From assembly GCA_030828505.1 (NCBI GenBank), contig JAURCJ010000001.1, positions 1-64,000 on the forward strand: 64,000 nt of DNA. The letters are read 5' to 3'. The position numbers and the translations under genes are program-made. Source of the DNA: Alphaproteobacteria bacterium (GTDB lineage: Bacteria; Pseudomonadota; Alphaproteobacteria; TMED109). Below the pieces are notes generated by a model, which saw nothing but the letters and a program-made list of their open reading frames with translations, did not search any database and was not told the DNA's origin. Positions 1-8,350 of the stretch are shown here, piece after piece. Every line of letters starts with the position of its first letter. The stretch's first letter is position 1.

Positions 1-755
1 AAAAATACAGAACTATTGTCGCCAACATTAATAATAATAAACCATGGCAAAGCGACCATTATAAATAACATTAACCCTATTGCAATTTGTAAATCTTTAA
101 TAAAGTTTTGTTTGCTAAAAATTCTAAAAAATATCACCGTAAATAAAATAAACATAATTACTAACGGGCCTTTTATAAGAAAAGCAAAGCCCATTATAAT
201 CCATGCTAAGAATATTAAGTACTTAGAATGAGAAATTTCATATTTTTTTTCAAATATCACTTTTGATAAAACATAAGTTATAAATAAAATACAAGCTAAT
301 AAAACAGAATCCGTTTTTGCTATATGCGCTTCAATGAATACTAACGGAGAACTCACTAACAATAATGCTGCAATAATACCTTGAGTTCTTCCAAACAAAA
401 TCTTACCTAATAAAAACGTTAATAAAATAGAAATACTAGCAGCTATTGCAGAGGGCAATCTATAAGACCATAGTGGAGCTTGCTCTAAATATAAGATATT
501 TTTAGTGATTGTTGCTGATAATGCTTGCAACCAATAAATACCTGGAGGTTTCTTTAAACGAGGGGCATCTAAAAATTTAATATTTACAAAATCTTTAGAC
601 TCTAACATTTGAACTGTTGCTTGAATATATCTAGATTCATCCCTATCTAAAGGGGGAATAGTATTTAAAGATAAAAAAAAACAAATAAAGACTAGAAAGC
701 ATAGTGAAATTTTTATATGTAAGTGCTTATAATCTAAAAAATTTGAATTTATCAT
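1..755 (-). CDS. Family 39 (ArnT/PMT-like) membrane glycosyltransferase, partial (C-terminus outside window)
   Basis: Reading leftwards from the ATG at 755, 251 codons stay open to the window edge. The first helix (about residues 10-28) is followed by LDRDESRY and then KPPGIYWLQA, the two motifs typical of ArnT/dolichyl-phosphate-mannose-type glycosyltransferases (GT39/GT83). The acidic DRDE lies in the first periplasmic loop and is the expected catalytic region. Several further hydrophobic segments follow, including runs rich in Leu, Ile and Phe. These enzymes move a sugar from a polyprenyl-phosphate carrier to lipid A or another envelope acceptor at the periplasmic face of the inner membrane; the acceptor here cannot be told. 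There is no strong ribosome-binding site. The gene is divergent from the flavoprotein gene at 860, with 104 bp between them. Confidence 0.85.
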   Translation of the reverse strand, partial: MINSNFLDYKHLHIKISLCFLVFICFFLSLNTIPPLDRDESRYIQATVQMLESKDFVNIKFLDAPRLKKPPGIYWLQALSATITKNILYLEQAPLWSYRLPSAIAASISILLTFLLGKILFGRTQGIIAALLLVSSPLVFIEAHIAKTDSVLLACILFITYVLSKVIFEKKYEISHSKYLIFLAWIIMGFAFLIKGPLVIMFILFTVIFFRIFSKQNFIKDLQIAIGLMLFIMVALPWFIIINVGDNSSVF

Positions 756-859
756 TTCAACCACAAAGTAAAAAACATGTTTAAAAATTTTTATTACAAT
801 CTAATACTATTAAGAGCGAGTAGCTATAAAAAATAATTATTAATTTGGAAATATATTAA

Positions 860-2251
860 ATGGATACCTATATCCCAACAAATGTTGAAAGCCCGCTAAA
901 TAAAGAAATTAATTTATCAAAAAATATTGCTATTATTGGCTCGGGAATAGCAGGGTTATCTGCAGGGTGGCTTTTATCTAAAGAGCACAAAGTAACAATT
1001 TATGAAAAAGATGAAAAATTAGGAGGGCATTCAAATACTGTAAATATTCATTACGGCCTTAAAAAAAATAAAGGAATACCAATAAGTGTTGATACTGGAT
1101 TTATAGTATATAATAATAAAAACTATCCAAATTTAACTAAATTTTTCGAAATACTTGGGGTAAATTCTATTGATAGTGATATGTCTCTATCAATATCATT
1201 AAATGATGGCAAATACGAATATTCTGGTGCAGGTTTAGGAGGAATTTTTGGACAAAAACGAAATATAATTAATATTAATCAATGGAAATTATTATATGAT
1301 ATTTTTAGATTCAAGAGCGTTGCGACAAATTACCTAAAAAATAACAATACTGATCAAAGTGTAATTGGAAATTGGTTGCAAAATAACAATTTTTCTTCTT
1401 TTTTTACTACTAGATATATAATGCCAATTGCTTCAGCAATTTGGTCTTGCTCTAATAAAGATGCACTTTTATTTCCTACTAAGACCTTTTTATATTTCTT
1501 TTACCACCACGGACTATTAAATATTATAGATAGACCTAAATGGAAGACTGTAAAAAATGGCAGTCAAGAATACATAAAAAAGATTTTAGAAAGTTCAAAT
1601 TTTGATTATGAAACAAATAGTTCTGTTAAGGCTGTTATTCCAGATAATAATTCTGTAATTATAAAATTTAAAGATAAAGAAATTAAATATGACCACGTAA
1701 TTATGGCTTGTCATGCCGATCAAGCTAGGAAACTTATTAAGGAACCTTATAAGGGTAGAAATGAAGTATTAAACTATTTCAAATTTTCTAAAAATAGAGT
1801 TGTTCTTCACTCCTCAGATCAATTTATGCCTAAAAATAGATCATTATGGTCATCCTGGAACTATACTAGTTCTATTCATGAAATTAATAAAACTAGTCAT
1901 ACACCTATTCAAGTAACTTATTGGATGAATTTATTGCAAAGTATTAATAAAAATCTTCCATTATTTGTTACATTAAACCCTGAAGAAGGCAGTATTAAAA
2001 AAAATTTAATCTTTAAAGAAATATTATATGATCATCCGATTTTAGATGAAAATGCTTTAATCGGCCAATCGAAATTAAAGGATATTCAAGGTGAAAATAA
2101 TATATGGTTTGCTGGAGCATGGACAAAATATGGTTTTCATGAAGATGGAATAAAATCTGGAATAGCTATTGCAGAAAAACTAGGCTGTAAAATTCCATGG
2201 GATATAAATAATAAATCAAAAAAAGAAAAATATATAATACTTAATACATAA
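860..2251 (+). CDS. FAD-dependent amine-oxidase-like flavoprotein (COG2907 type)
   Basis: 463 residues. An N-terminal Rossmann fold is visible: GSGIAG at 27-32, an acidic strand end at E49 and the GG of the flavin motif at 55-56. A C-terminal FAD-binding segment (NIWFAGAW, then HEDGIKSG, about 416-436) is typical of the NAD(P)-binding/amine oxidase family. There is no signal peptide, so it should be cytoplasmic or at the membrane face. It is first in a tight plus-strand operon with DUF1365, a cyclopropane-synthase-like methylase and DUF3833, an arrangement that recurs in proteobacteria. By analogy with the Rhodobacter furan-fatty-acid pathway, where a flavoprotein desaturates a methylated acyl chain, it may act on membrane phospholipid acyl chains; that is inference. 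I see no ECF11-type promoter in the 104 bp upstream. Confidence 0.88.
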   Translation: MDTYIPTNVESPLNKEINLSKNIAIIGSGIAGLSAGWLLSKEHKVTIYEKDEKLGGHSNTVNIHYGLKKNKGIPISVDTGFIVYNNKNYPNLTKFFEILGVNSIDSDMSLSISLNDGKYEYSGAGLGGIFGQKRNIININQWKLLYDIFRFKSVATNYLKNNNTDQSVIGNWLQNNNFSSFFTTRYIMPIASAIWSCSNKDALLFPTKTFLYFFYHHGLLNIIDRPKWKTVKNGSQEYIKKILESSNFDYETNSSVKAVIPDNNSVIIKFKDKEIKYDHVIMACHADQARKLIKEPYKGRNEVLNYFKFSKNRVVLHSSDQFMPKNRSLWSSWNYTSSIHEINKTSHTPIQVTYWMNLLQSINKNLPLFVTLNPEEGSIKKNLIFKEILYDHPILDENALIGQSKLKDIQGENNIWFAGAWTKYGFHEDGIKSGIAIAEKLGCKIPWDINNKSKKEKYIILNT

Positions 2252-2262
2252 AGGCACTTATT

Positions 2263-3066
2263 ATGGGCTTACTAAAACAAATTTATATTTATAAAGGTTT
2301 TGTTAGTCACTATAGATTTTATCCCAAAATACATAATTTTAAATATAGGATATTTTCTTTATTAATAAATTTAGAAAAATTAGAAAAAATTGAAAATCAA
2401 ACAAAGTTATTTTCTATTAATAAATTTAATTTATTCAGTTTTTTTTATAAGGATCATACTGATAAACCATATGAAAACCCTCTGTTTTGGGCAAAAAATA
2501 TATTTGCTAGTAAAGGCCTTTACTCTATAAACGACAGAATATTTATTCTTTGTTATCCAAGAATATTAGGCTATGTTTTTAACCCACTTACTACGTATTT
2601 TTGTGTCGATATAAATAATAATATTAAAGCAATAATATATGAAGTTCATAATACTTTTGGAGATAGACATAATTATGTAACCAAATATAATAATGTAAAT
2701 GAAAAAGTAGATAAGGTATTTCATGTATCTCCTTTTTTTAAAATTGAAGGAGAATATGAGTTTAATACAAAACTTAATAATAAATCTCTAAAAATTGAAA
2801 TAAAGTATAATAAAAAAGATAAAACTAAATTGCTTAATGCAATTTTTTATGGGGAGCAATCTAACTTTAATGATAAAAATTTACTGCTATGTTTCTTTAT
2901 ATATCCATTAATGACAATAAAAGTTATATATTCTATTCATTTCCAAGCTTTATTACTTTGGATCAAAGGTATTAAATTCTTTAATAGACCAATACCTAGT
3001 AAAGATATAATATCATTTAGCAAAACTCTAAAAAAAGATGATAAAAAAGATGATAAAAAGAATTAA
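2263..3066 (+). CDS. DUF1365 family protein
   Basis: 267 residues starting at ATG after an AAGGC Shine-Dalgarno. The pattern GFVSHYRFYPKIHNFKYRIF near the N-terminus and the central GYVFNPLTTYF and YEVHNTFGDRHNY segments are the hallmarks of DUF1365 (COG3496). Its biochemical role is unknown to me; the family is almost always found between a COG2907 flavoprotein and a cyclopropane-fatty-acyl-phospholipid-synthase-like methylase, as here, so a role in acyl-chain modification is likely. Its 3' end overlaps the next gene by 29 bp, which suggests translational coupling. The C-terminus is lysine-rich (repeated KKDDKKDDKK) and low in complexity. Confidence 0.88.
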   Translation: MGLLKQIYIYKGFVSHYRFYPKIHNFKYRIFSLLINLEKLEKIENQTKLFSINKFNLFSFFYKDHTDKPYENPLFWAKNIFASKGLYSINDRIFILCYPRILGYVFNPLTTYFCVDINNNIKAIIYEVHNTFGDRHNYVTKYNNVNEKVDKVFHVSPFFKIEGEYEFNTKLNNKSLKIEIKYNKKDKTKLLNAIFYGEQSNFNDKNLLLCFFIYPLMTIKVIYSIHFQALLLWIKGIKFFNRPIPSKDIISFSKTLKKDDKKDDKKN

Positions 3067-4225
3067 CAAAAATATTTTAAGTAAATTATTTTCTATTAAA
3101 AAGGGTTTATTAATTATCACTTTTTCAGATAAAGAAAAATTATATATTGGTAATAAAGAATCCAACATAGTCGCTTATTTGAATATTCATTCTAATACTG
3201 TTTTTAACCGAGTTATTAAATCTGGTTCTATTGGTTTTTCTGAAGCATACATAGATGGCGAAATATCAAGTCCAAATATATCAAAAGTAATATATCTTTT
3301 TTCACTAAATAGAGATCATAATAAAAATATTATTTATGGAAAAAAGATTTACAACCTATGGAATTATCTTAAACATACTATTAAACCTAATTCTATATCA
3401 GGAAGTAAAAAAAATATTTCTTATCATTATGATCTAGGAAATGAATTTTATTCAAAATGGTTAGATGCTTCTATGACATATTCTTCAGCATTATTTGATA
3501 ATAGAAAAATAGACCTAACTTCTGCGCAAAATAATAAATATAATAATATATGCAAGATTACAAATTTAAAAGAAGGAGATGATATTCTTGAAATAGGTTG
3601 TGGTTGGGGAGGTTTTGCAGAATATGCAGCAAAAAAATATAAAACTAAGGTTACATCTATAACCCTATCTAAAAAACAAGCTGAATATGCAAAAAAAAGA
3701 ATTCATAAAGAAGGTTTATCAGATTTAATAGACGTTAAAATATGTGACTATAGAGAAATAAATAAAAAATATGATAAAATTATATCAATAGAAATGTTTG
3801 AAGCTGTTGGAAGAAAATATTGGCCTATTTTTTTTAAAAAACTAAAAAATAATCTAAAAGATGAAGGATTGATTGGGCTACAATTAATCAGTATTAAAGA
3901 AGACCTATACACTAGTTATAAACATAACGCTGATTTTATACAAAAATATATATTTCCTGGAGGTTTTTTACCTTCTATTGAGTCGCTTCAAACTATAACA
4001 TCTAAATATCAAATGAAAATGAGGGTTAAAAAATCATTTGGACATGATTATGCAAATACACTTTCTATATGGAGAAATACTTTTCTCTCAAATTGGGATG
4101 AAATATCTAAAGAAAAAAAATTTGATATTAAATTTAAAAATATGTGGGAATATTATCTTGCATATTGTGAGGCTGGTTTCTTATCCAGCTCCATTAATGT
4201 TCACCAAATAATTTTAAATAAATAA
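3038..4225 (+). CDS. Cyclopropane-fatty-acyl-phospholipid synthase-like SAM methyltransferase
   Basis: 395 residues, the usual length for CFA synthases. The SAM-binding motif EIGCGWGG lies at 185-192, and YHYDLGNEFY (129-138) is the conserved substrate-side motif of the family. The enzyme would methylate the double bond of unsaturated phospholipid acyl chains at the membrane surface. Known homologues make either cyclopropane rings or, for UfaM/Cfa-like enzymes of Rhodobacter, methylated unsaturated chains; the sequence alone does not decide between these. The start at 3038 lies inside the previous gene; a second ATG at 3050 is equally possible. The operon setting opposite an RpoE-ChrR pair favours a singlet-oxygen-related lipid modification. 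Confidence 0.9.
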   Translation: MIKKMIKRINKNILSKLFSIKKGLLIITFSDKEKLYIGNKESNIVAYLNIHSNTVFNRVIKSGSIGFSEAYIDGEISSPNISKVIYLFSLNRDHNKNIIYGKKIYNLWNYLKHTIKPNSISGSKKNISYHYDLGNEFYSKWLDASMTYSSALFDNRKIDLTSAQNNKYNNICKITNLKEGDDILEIGCGWGGFAEYAAKKYKTKVTSITLSKKQAEYAKKRIHKEGLSDLIDVKICDYREINKKYDKIISIEMFEAVGRKYWPIFFKKLKNNLKDEGLIGLQLISIKEDLYTSYKHNADFIQKYIFPGGFLPSIESLQTITSKYQMKMRVKKSFGHDYANTLSIWRNTFLSNWDEISKEKKFDIKFKNMWEYYLAYCEAGFLSSSINVHQIILNK

Positions 4226-4263
4226 AATTAATCCATTTAGTAACTATTATTCGTAAATTTTGC

Positions 4264-4737
4264 ATGAGAGTTAAAAGATATAAAAATAATAAACCTATCT
4301 TAAAACTAGAAAATTTTTTTTCTGGAAAAATTTTAGCTTGGGGACTTTTTGAGGACCCTTGCGGCATTGTTAGAAAAAGATTTACATGCGAAATTAATGG
4401 AAACTGGGATGAAAAAAGTAATACCTTAAATATCATTGAGAATTTTATTTATGATGACGGTGTTAATGAAAAAAGAAATTGGAATTTAGTTAAAACTGGT
4501 AATAATAGTTATGAAGGCACTACTGATAATGTTATAGGGAAAGCAATAGGTCATACTTCAGGAAATACTTTTCATTGGAAATATACTTTTGAGCTTCCAC
4601 TTTTTGGACGTAAGACTAGAGTTAATTTTGATGACTGGATGTATCTGCAAGATAATGACGTAATTATTAATAAGGCAAAAATGAAAAAATTTGGTATAAA
4701 ACTTGGAACAGTAGTTTTATTCTATAGAAAACATTAA
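4264..4737 (+). CDS. DUF3833 family protein
   Basis: 157 residues. The opening segment (LENFFSGKILAWGLFEDPCG, about 16-35) and the later FDDWMYLQDNDVIINKA and FGIKLGTVVLFYRKH segments match the DUF3833 pattern. Many DUF3833 proteins are lipoproteins with an N-terminal lipobox; none is visible here, so this copy appears cytosolic unless the start is misplaced. Its function is unknown. It lies 38 bp downstream of the methylase and ends 13 bp before the convergent SDR gene. The same four-gene set occurs in other proteobacteria, so it probably belongs to the same lipid pathway. Confidence 0.85.
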   Translation: MRVKRYKNNKPILKLENFFSGKILAWGLFEDPCGIVRKRFTCEINGNWDEKSNTLNIIENFIYDDGVNEKRNWNLVKTGNNSYEGTTDNVIGKAIGHTSGNTFHWKYTFELPLFGRKTRVNFDDWMYLQDNDVIINKAKMKKFGIKLGTVVLFYRKH

Positions 4738-4750
4738 TTTATACATTTCA

Positions 4751-5509
4751 CTATCTTTTTTTTGACATTAATAGCTTATATAATGACCAAGGAAGCATAG
4801 TTATTAATCGCATTATTATTGCAAAACTTAAAGGAAAACTTACTTCAAATTTATTAGAGAATAATAATTTTTTATAAATTATATTTGCCGCCTTTTCTGC
4901 TTCTATTATAAATGGCATCTTAAATTCATTTTTGTCTGTTAAAGGTGTTTTTACAAAACCTGGATAAAATATTCTAAAACGAACTCCAGTATTATTATAG
5001 TCTATTGCAAAACTCTCTATAGCAGTCTTAATAGCCGCTTTTGAAGAACAATATGCTGCAGACATTGGCATTCCTCTCCAGCCAGCAATAGAAGAAACTG
5101 TCGCTATTTGCTTTATATTTAAAGTTGAAATGAAAGGTTGTAATATAATAATATGATTTAAAACTGAAGTATAATTAAGATCAATCATTTTTTTTGTAGA
5201 TTTAATAGTTGCGAATTTAGAATCTTCTCTAATATAGGTGCCAGCGTTTAAAATTACAAAATCAAGATTTTTTGTATTCTTTGAAATAAACTTTGAACAT
5301 TTTAAAATTTCATCAGTGTCAGTTACATCAAGCGGTAAAGCTATTATTTTGCCCTTTAAGTTTAATGAACGTGACTCGTTAACTAAACTATTTAGATCTT
5401 TTAAGGATCTAGCACTTGCAAAAACGATATATCCATTTTTAGCAAAGCGTAATGAAGTAAATCTACCTATACCGCTAGATGCGCCTGTAATCCAGCAACT
5501 TTTAGGCAT
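4751..5509 (-). CDS. Short-chain dehydrogenase/reductase, last gene of the sigma-E operon
   Basis: 252 residues. The NAD(P)-binding motif TGASSGIG is at residues 8-15, NAG occurs near residue 90, and the catalytic Ser (TVSSIAG) with YCSSK follows, so this is a complete classical SDR. The C-terminal 40 residues are hydrophobic and basic (SFAIIMRLITMLPWSLYKLLMSKKR), as in membrane-associated SDRs. The start codon follows the chrR stop directly, so it is the last gene of the photolyase-rpoE-chrR-SDR operon. An SDR also belongs to the RpoE-regulated operon in Rhodobacter. The substrate is unknown; a lipid-linked carbonyl produced by photo-oxidation would fit but is not shown. Confidence 0.9.
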   Translation of the reverse strand: MPKSCWITGASSGIGRFTSLRFAKNGYIVFASARSLKDLNSLVNESRSLNLKGKIIALPLDVTDTDEILKCSKFISKNTKNLDFVILNAGTYIREDSKFATIKSTKKMIDLNYTSVLNHIIILQPFISTLNIKQIATVSSIAGWRGMPMSAAYCSSKAAIKTAIESFAIDYNNTGVRFRIFYPGFVKTPLTDKNEFKMPFIIEAEKAANIIYKKLLFSNKFEVSFPLSFAIIMRLITMLPWSLYKLLMSKKR

Positions 5510-6172
5510 CTAAATCTTTAAAAAGTTTAAAATGGGCCCTAAAGGTCCTTTGAATTTTAAATTTCCTTCATAAACTACCAAGCAAATACATCCTTCTTTA
5601 GAATCTGAAATAGGAGTATGAATATTCTTTTCATCTTCTATAGCAACGTCACCAACATCATAGCTACCATTCTCATCAGAAAATCCACCCTGAATAACTA
5701 AAGTAAGCTCTTGTGATTCATGCCCATGATGAGGGAGTTTTTTCCCTGGAGGAATAGATAACATTCGTGCACGAGTATTTTGATTTGAATTTCCAAGATC
5801 AATGTCAAAATACTTTATACCTCCTATACCTTTGCTCCAATTTTCAGTAAGGTTACTACCATCAGGTAAGTATTTTCTTAAAACCGAAGGTATGTTTTTA
5901 AAAACGGCATTAGTTGATACTACATCACTTGCATTATCTACTGACACATGGTCACTAATTTTAGACATAATACTATCTAATGATGAAGCATTAACATCAA
6001 CTGAGTCAGACTCTTCTAGAAGCTTACCCCCTAATTTTTCAAAAGTTTCAACTTCCCGTCTACACTTACTGCAAACAGTTATGTGAGAAGCAACTATTAG
6101 GCTTTCAGAAGAAGAAGTATTGCCAGCTGCATATGAAAGTAAAATTTCAGGGTGTAAATGGTGTTTAATCAT
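5510..6172 (-). CDS. chrR: ChrR-type zinc anti-sigma factor
   Basis: 220 residues in two domains, as in Rhodobacter ChrR. The N-terminal anti-sigma domain has histidines at 4, 5 and 7 and then H30, C34 and C37 in a His-x3-Cys-x2-Cys pattern, matching the zinc site. The C-terminal half is a cupin with HHGHESQE and a later IHTP histidine. The N-terminal domain binds and silences the ECF sigma factor; the cupin is needed for release when singlet oxygen is present. The start overlaps the sigma gene end by 8 bp (6165-6172), so synthesis of the two is likely coupled. It acts in the cytoplasm and probably responds to carotenoid-poor photo-oxidative stress or organic peroxides. Confidence 0.93.
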   Translation of the reverse strand: MIKHHLHPEILLSYAAGNTSSSESLIVASHITVCSKCRREVETFEKLGGKLLEESDSVDVNASSLDSIMSKISDHVSVDNASDVVSTNAVFKNIPSVLRKYLPDGSNLTENWSKGIGGIKYFDIDLGNSNQNTRARMLSIPPGKKLPHHGHESQELTLVIQGGFSDENGSYDVGDVAIEDEKNIHTPISDSKEGCICLVVYEGNLKFKGPLGPILNFLKI

Positions 6173-6818
6173 GTATATTTCCTTCTAATAGTTTTTTTAA
6201 ACGCGTTGATGCTAATCTAATTCTAGATTTAACTGTACCAAGGGGCATTTTCAGCTCCTCAGCAATCATTGAATGTGATTTATCTTCATAATATGTCATT
6301 TTAATTAATATAGATTGCTCATCTGGTAATAAGTTAATTGCATCTGTGATTTTTAGTGACTCTTGTTTAGAGCCATAAGCATCGTCAGCAGATTCCTCTT
6401 CATTAGGAGTGAGCATTGGGTCCATAGGATCAAGTTGTGGCCTTATTTCTTTTCTTAGCATATCAATTCTTTTATTTCTAGCTATCGTAAACAACCATGT
6501 ACTTACAGCAGCTTTACTCCTATCAAAAGTTTCAGATTTTCTCCAAACAGTCAACATAACTTCCTGCAGTAAATCCTCAGCTACAATATCATTAGAACCT
6601 AACTTCATTAAATATCCTTTTATACGAGGACCAACTAACTTAAAAAGGTTGCTAAAAGCAGTTTTATCTTTTTTAGTAGCTACTAATCCTATTAAATTAG
6701 TTAACTCTTCATCTTTCACTGCTGGTTTTAACACTTTATAAGTTTTATCCTGTTTATAATTTATATAGGACATTTTAGCTGATAAATTCGCAGTTTCAAA
6801 AGTATTTTCTAAAAACAT
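6165..6818 (-). CDS. rpoE: ECF sigma factor, RpoE/ECF11 type (partner of ChrR)
   Basis: 217 residues from the ATG at 6818. A longer reading from GTG at 6830 is possible, but that GTG lies inside the purine-rich Shine-Dalgarno (GGTGGAGG) and almost at the predicted transcription start, so ATG is preferred. Sigma region 2 is seen in AEDLLQEVMLTVWRK and the following WLFTIARNKRIDMLRKE, and region 4 in LPDEQSILIKM and MPLGTVKSRIR. There is no region 3, as usual for ECF sigmas. It directs RNA polymerase to singlet-oxygen stress promoters. It is co-transcribed with chrR and preceded by a matching promoter, so positive autoregulation is likely. Confidence 0.95.
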   Translation of the reverse strand: MFLENTFETANLSAKMSYINYKQDKTYKVLKPAVKDEELTNLIGLVATKKDKTAFSNLFKLVGPRIKGYLMKLGSNDIVAEDLLQEVMLTVWRKSETFDRSKAAVSTWLFTIARNKRIDMLRKEIRPQLDPMDPMLTPNEEESADDAYGSKQESLKITDAINLLPDEQSILIKMTYYEDKSHSMIAEELKMPLGTVKSRIRLASTRLKKLLEGNIHD

Positions 6819-6837
6819 TACACCCTCCACCTAAAAG

Positions 6838-6864
6838 TACGCAAAAATTTAAAAAATAGATCAC
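6838..6864 (-). promoter_or_regulatory. ECF11-type (RpoE) promoter in front of rpoE-chrR
   Basis: On the minus strand GTGATC (6864-6859) is followed after 17 nt by CGTA (6841-6838). This matches the -35 TGATC and -10 CGTA elements known for the Rhodobacter RpoE/ECF11 promoters, with compatible spacing. Transcription would begin near 6832, just before the Shine-Dalgarno of the sigma gene. I could not find the same motif before the photolyase gene or the flavoprotein operon. Confidence 0.65.
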
Positions 6865-6868
6865 TTTA

Positions 6869-8272
6869 TTATTTTATTTTTTCATAAGCATTAAGTGCAT
6901 TTTTTCTGGATAACTTTATATCTATAATCGGATTAGGATAATTTGAACCAAGAGTAACATTTGCTTCCTTTAAAACTAATTCTGGCGCTTCCCAAGGATT
7001 AAATAAATACTCATTTGGCATATTTTTTAGTTCAGGTAAAAATTTTCTTGTATAGGAACCATCCACATCAAATTTTTTTCCCTGTGCAATAGGATTAAAT
7101 ATTCTAAAATATGGAGCAGCATCTGTTCCAGATCCTGCAACCCATTGCCATCCTGCACTATTATTAGCTAGATCTGCATCAAAAAGACAATCCCAAAAAT
7201 AATTTTCACCTTTACGCCAATGAATTAAGAGGTTTTTTACTAAAAAAGATGCCACAATCATTCTAACTCTATTATGCATATACCCTGTTGAATATAACTC
7301 TTTCATACCTGCATCTATAATAGGATAGCCGGTTTCGCCTTTTTTCCATTTTTCAAAATAATCATTATTATCAACCCAAGGAAAATTATCAAATTTAGTT
7401 TGTAAATTTTTCTTAGGAAGAGAGGGAAAGTGATATAGTAAATAATAAGAAAACTCTCGCCAACATATTTCACTTAAAAAATGAATCGTATTTTTGTTTT
7501 GTTCTAATTCACATGTCTCTACCCATAGTCTTTTTGGAGAAATTTCACCAAAGTGTATATGAGGAGAAAGACGAGAAACATTATTTTTAGCAGGATAATT
7601 TCTACCTTCTTTATATTCTAAAATACCCTCTTCAAAAAAGTCTTTTGCCTTTTGACTTGCTGCTGCTTCACCCACTTTCCATAAATTTATTACTTCATTT
7701 TCCCATGCCGAGTTAGTTAAAAGTTTAAGAGATTTTATATCACTATATTTAGTTTCAGATACATAATTTATTTTTGATACATCAAATTCTTTAATCTTAA
7801 AATTTTCTAATGTTAAATAAGATTTTTTAAAAAAAGGAGTAAAAACTTTGTATGGAGTATTATCATCCTTTAATACTTCCCAAGGTTCTCTAATTAAAGA
7901 ACCATTAAAAGACTCAACCTTAATATTTTTATCCATTAATATTCTTTTTATTTTAGTGTCTCTAGAAATACTAGATGGCTCATAGCATCTATTCCAATAA
8001 ACACCTCTAATGTTATAATTTTTAATTAAATGCAATATAATATCTTCAGCTTTTCCATTAAAATAATTCAGTTTATTTCCTATACTTAAACTTAACGCTT
8101 TTAATGATTTATGAAGCCAAACTTTACTTGCTGCACCCATCTGCCGCTCGTTATTATCATCATTAATATAAATAGGAAATACATCAGCATTTTTAGCTGC
8201 AGCCTTTAAAGCAGGATTATCTCTAAGTCTTAGATCTTTACGAAACCATAAAATATTAATATTTTTTTCCAT
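6869..8272 (-). CDS. phrA: Deoxyribodipyrimidine photolyase (cryptochrome/photolyase family)
   Basis: 467 residues from the ATG at 8272. An in-frame GTG at 8308 exists but would add a Cys-rich segment before the conserved IN-ILWFRKDLRLRDNPAL start, so it is rejected. The N-terminal alpha/beta antenna domain is followed by the FAD-binding helical domain with WREFSYYLL, MHNRVRMI and the strongly conserved NNSAGWQWVAGSGTDAAPYFRIFNP region. The enzyme uses blue light and reduced FAD to split cyclobutane pyrimidine dimers. A photolyase gene (phrA) is a classic RpoE-ChrR target in Rhodobacter; here it sits 51 bp upstream of the sigma gene (stop at 6869, ATG at 6818), so it may also feed that operon. 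Confidence 0.95.
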   Translation of the reverse strand: MEKNINILWFRKDLRLRDNPALKAAAKNADVFPIYINDDNNERQMGAASKVWLHKSLKALSLSIGNKLNYFNGKAEDIILHLIKNYNIRGVYWNRCYEPSSISRDTKIKRILMDKNIKVESFNGSLIREPWEVLKDDNTPYKVFTPFFKKSYLTLENFKIKEFDVSKINYVSETKYSDIKSLKLLTNSAWENEVINLWKVGEAAASQKAKDFFEEGILEYKEGRNYPAKNNVSRLSPHIHFGEISPKRLWVETCELEQNKNTIHFLSEICWREFSYYLLYHFPSLPKKNLQTKFDNFPWVDNNDYFEKWKKGETGYPIIDAGMKELYSTGYMHNRVRMIVASFLVKNLLIHWRKGENYFWDCLFDADLANNSAGWQWVAGSGTDAAPYFRIFNPIAQGKKFDVDGSYTRKFLPELKNMPNEYLFNPWEAPELVLKEANVTLGSNYPNPIIDIKLSRKNALNAYEKIK

Positions 8273-8350
8273 TATATTCCAAATTCGTTTACATCCACAC
8301 TTAATCACCTATATTACGTATTCGTATAGTTTTTGGATGGATATCATATT

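Noticed and set aside
16-231. Plus-strand open frame of 71 codons at the left edge
   Set aside because: It lies opposite the glycosyltransferase gene, whose motifs DRDE and KPPGIYWLQ are clear; the plus-strand protein has no recognisable pattern.
2900-3066. Lysine-rich repeat (KKDDKKDDKK) as a frameshifted join of DUF1365 and methylase genes
   Set aside because: Both proteins are complete with recognised ends; the 29-bp overlap is ordinary coupling and the repeat is a low-complexity tail.
4194-4436. Minus-strand frame over the methylase end and DUF3833 start
   Set aside because: The DUF3833 protein on the plus strand is a recognised family, so the minus frame is a shadow.
6830-6841. Longer start (GTG 6830) for the sigma factor
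   Set aside because: The GTG is inside the ribosome-binding site of ATG 6818 and at the predicted transcription start, so it is unlikely to be used.
8273-8345. Possible RpoE promoter before the photolyase gene
   Set aside because: Only GTGATT and CGAA with spacing two bases too short were found; this is below what I accept in A+T-rich DNA.
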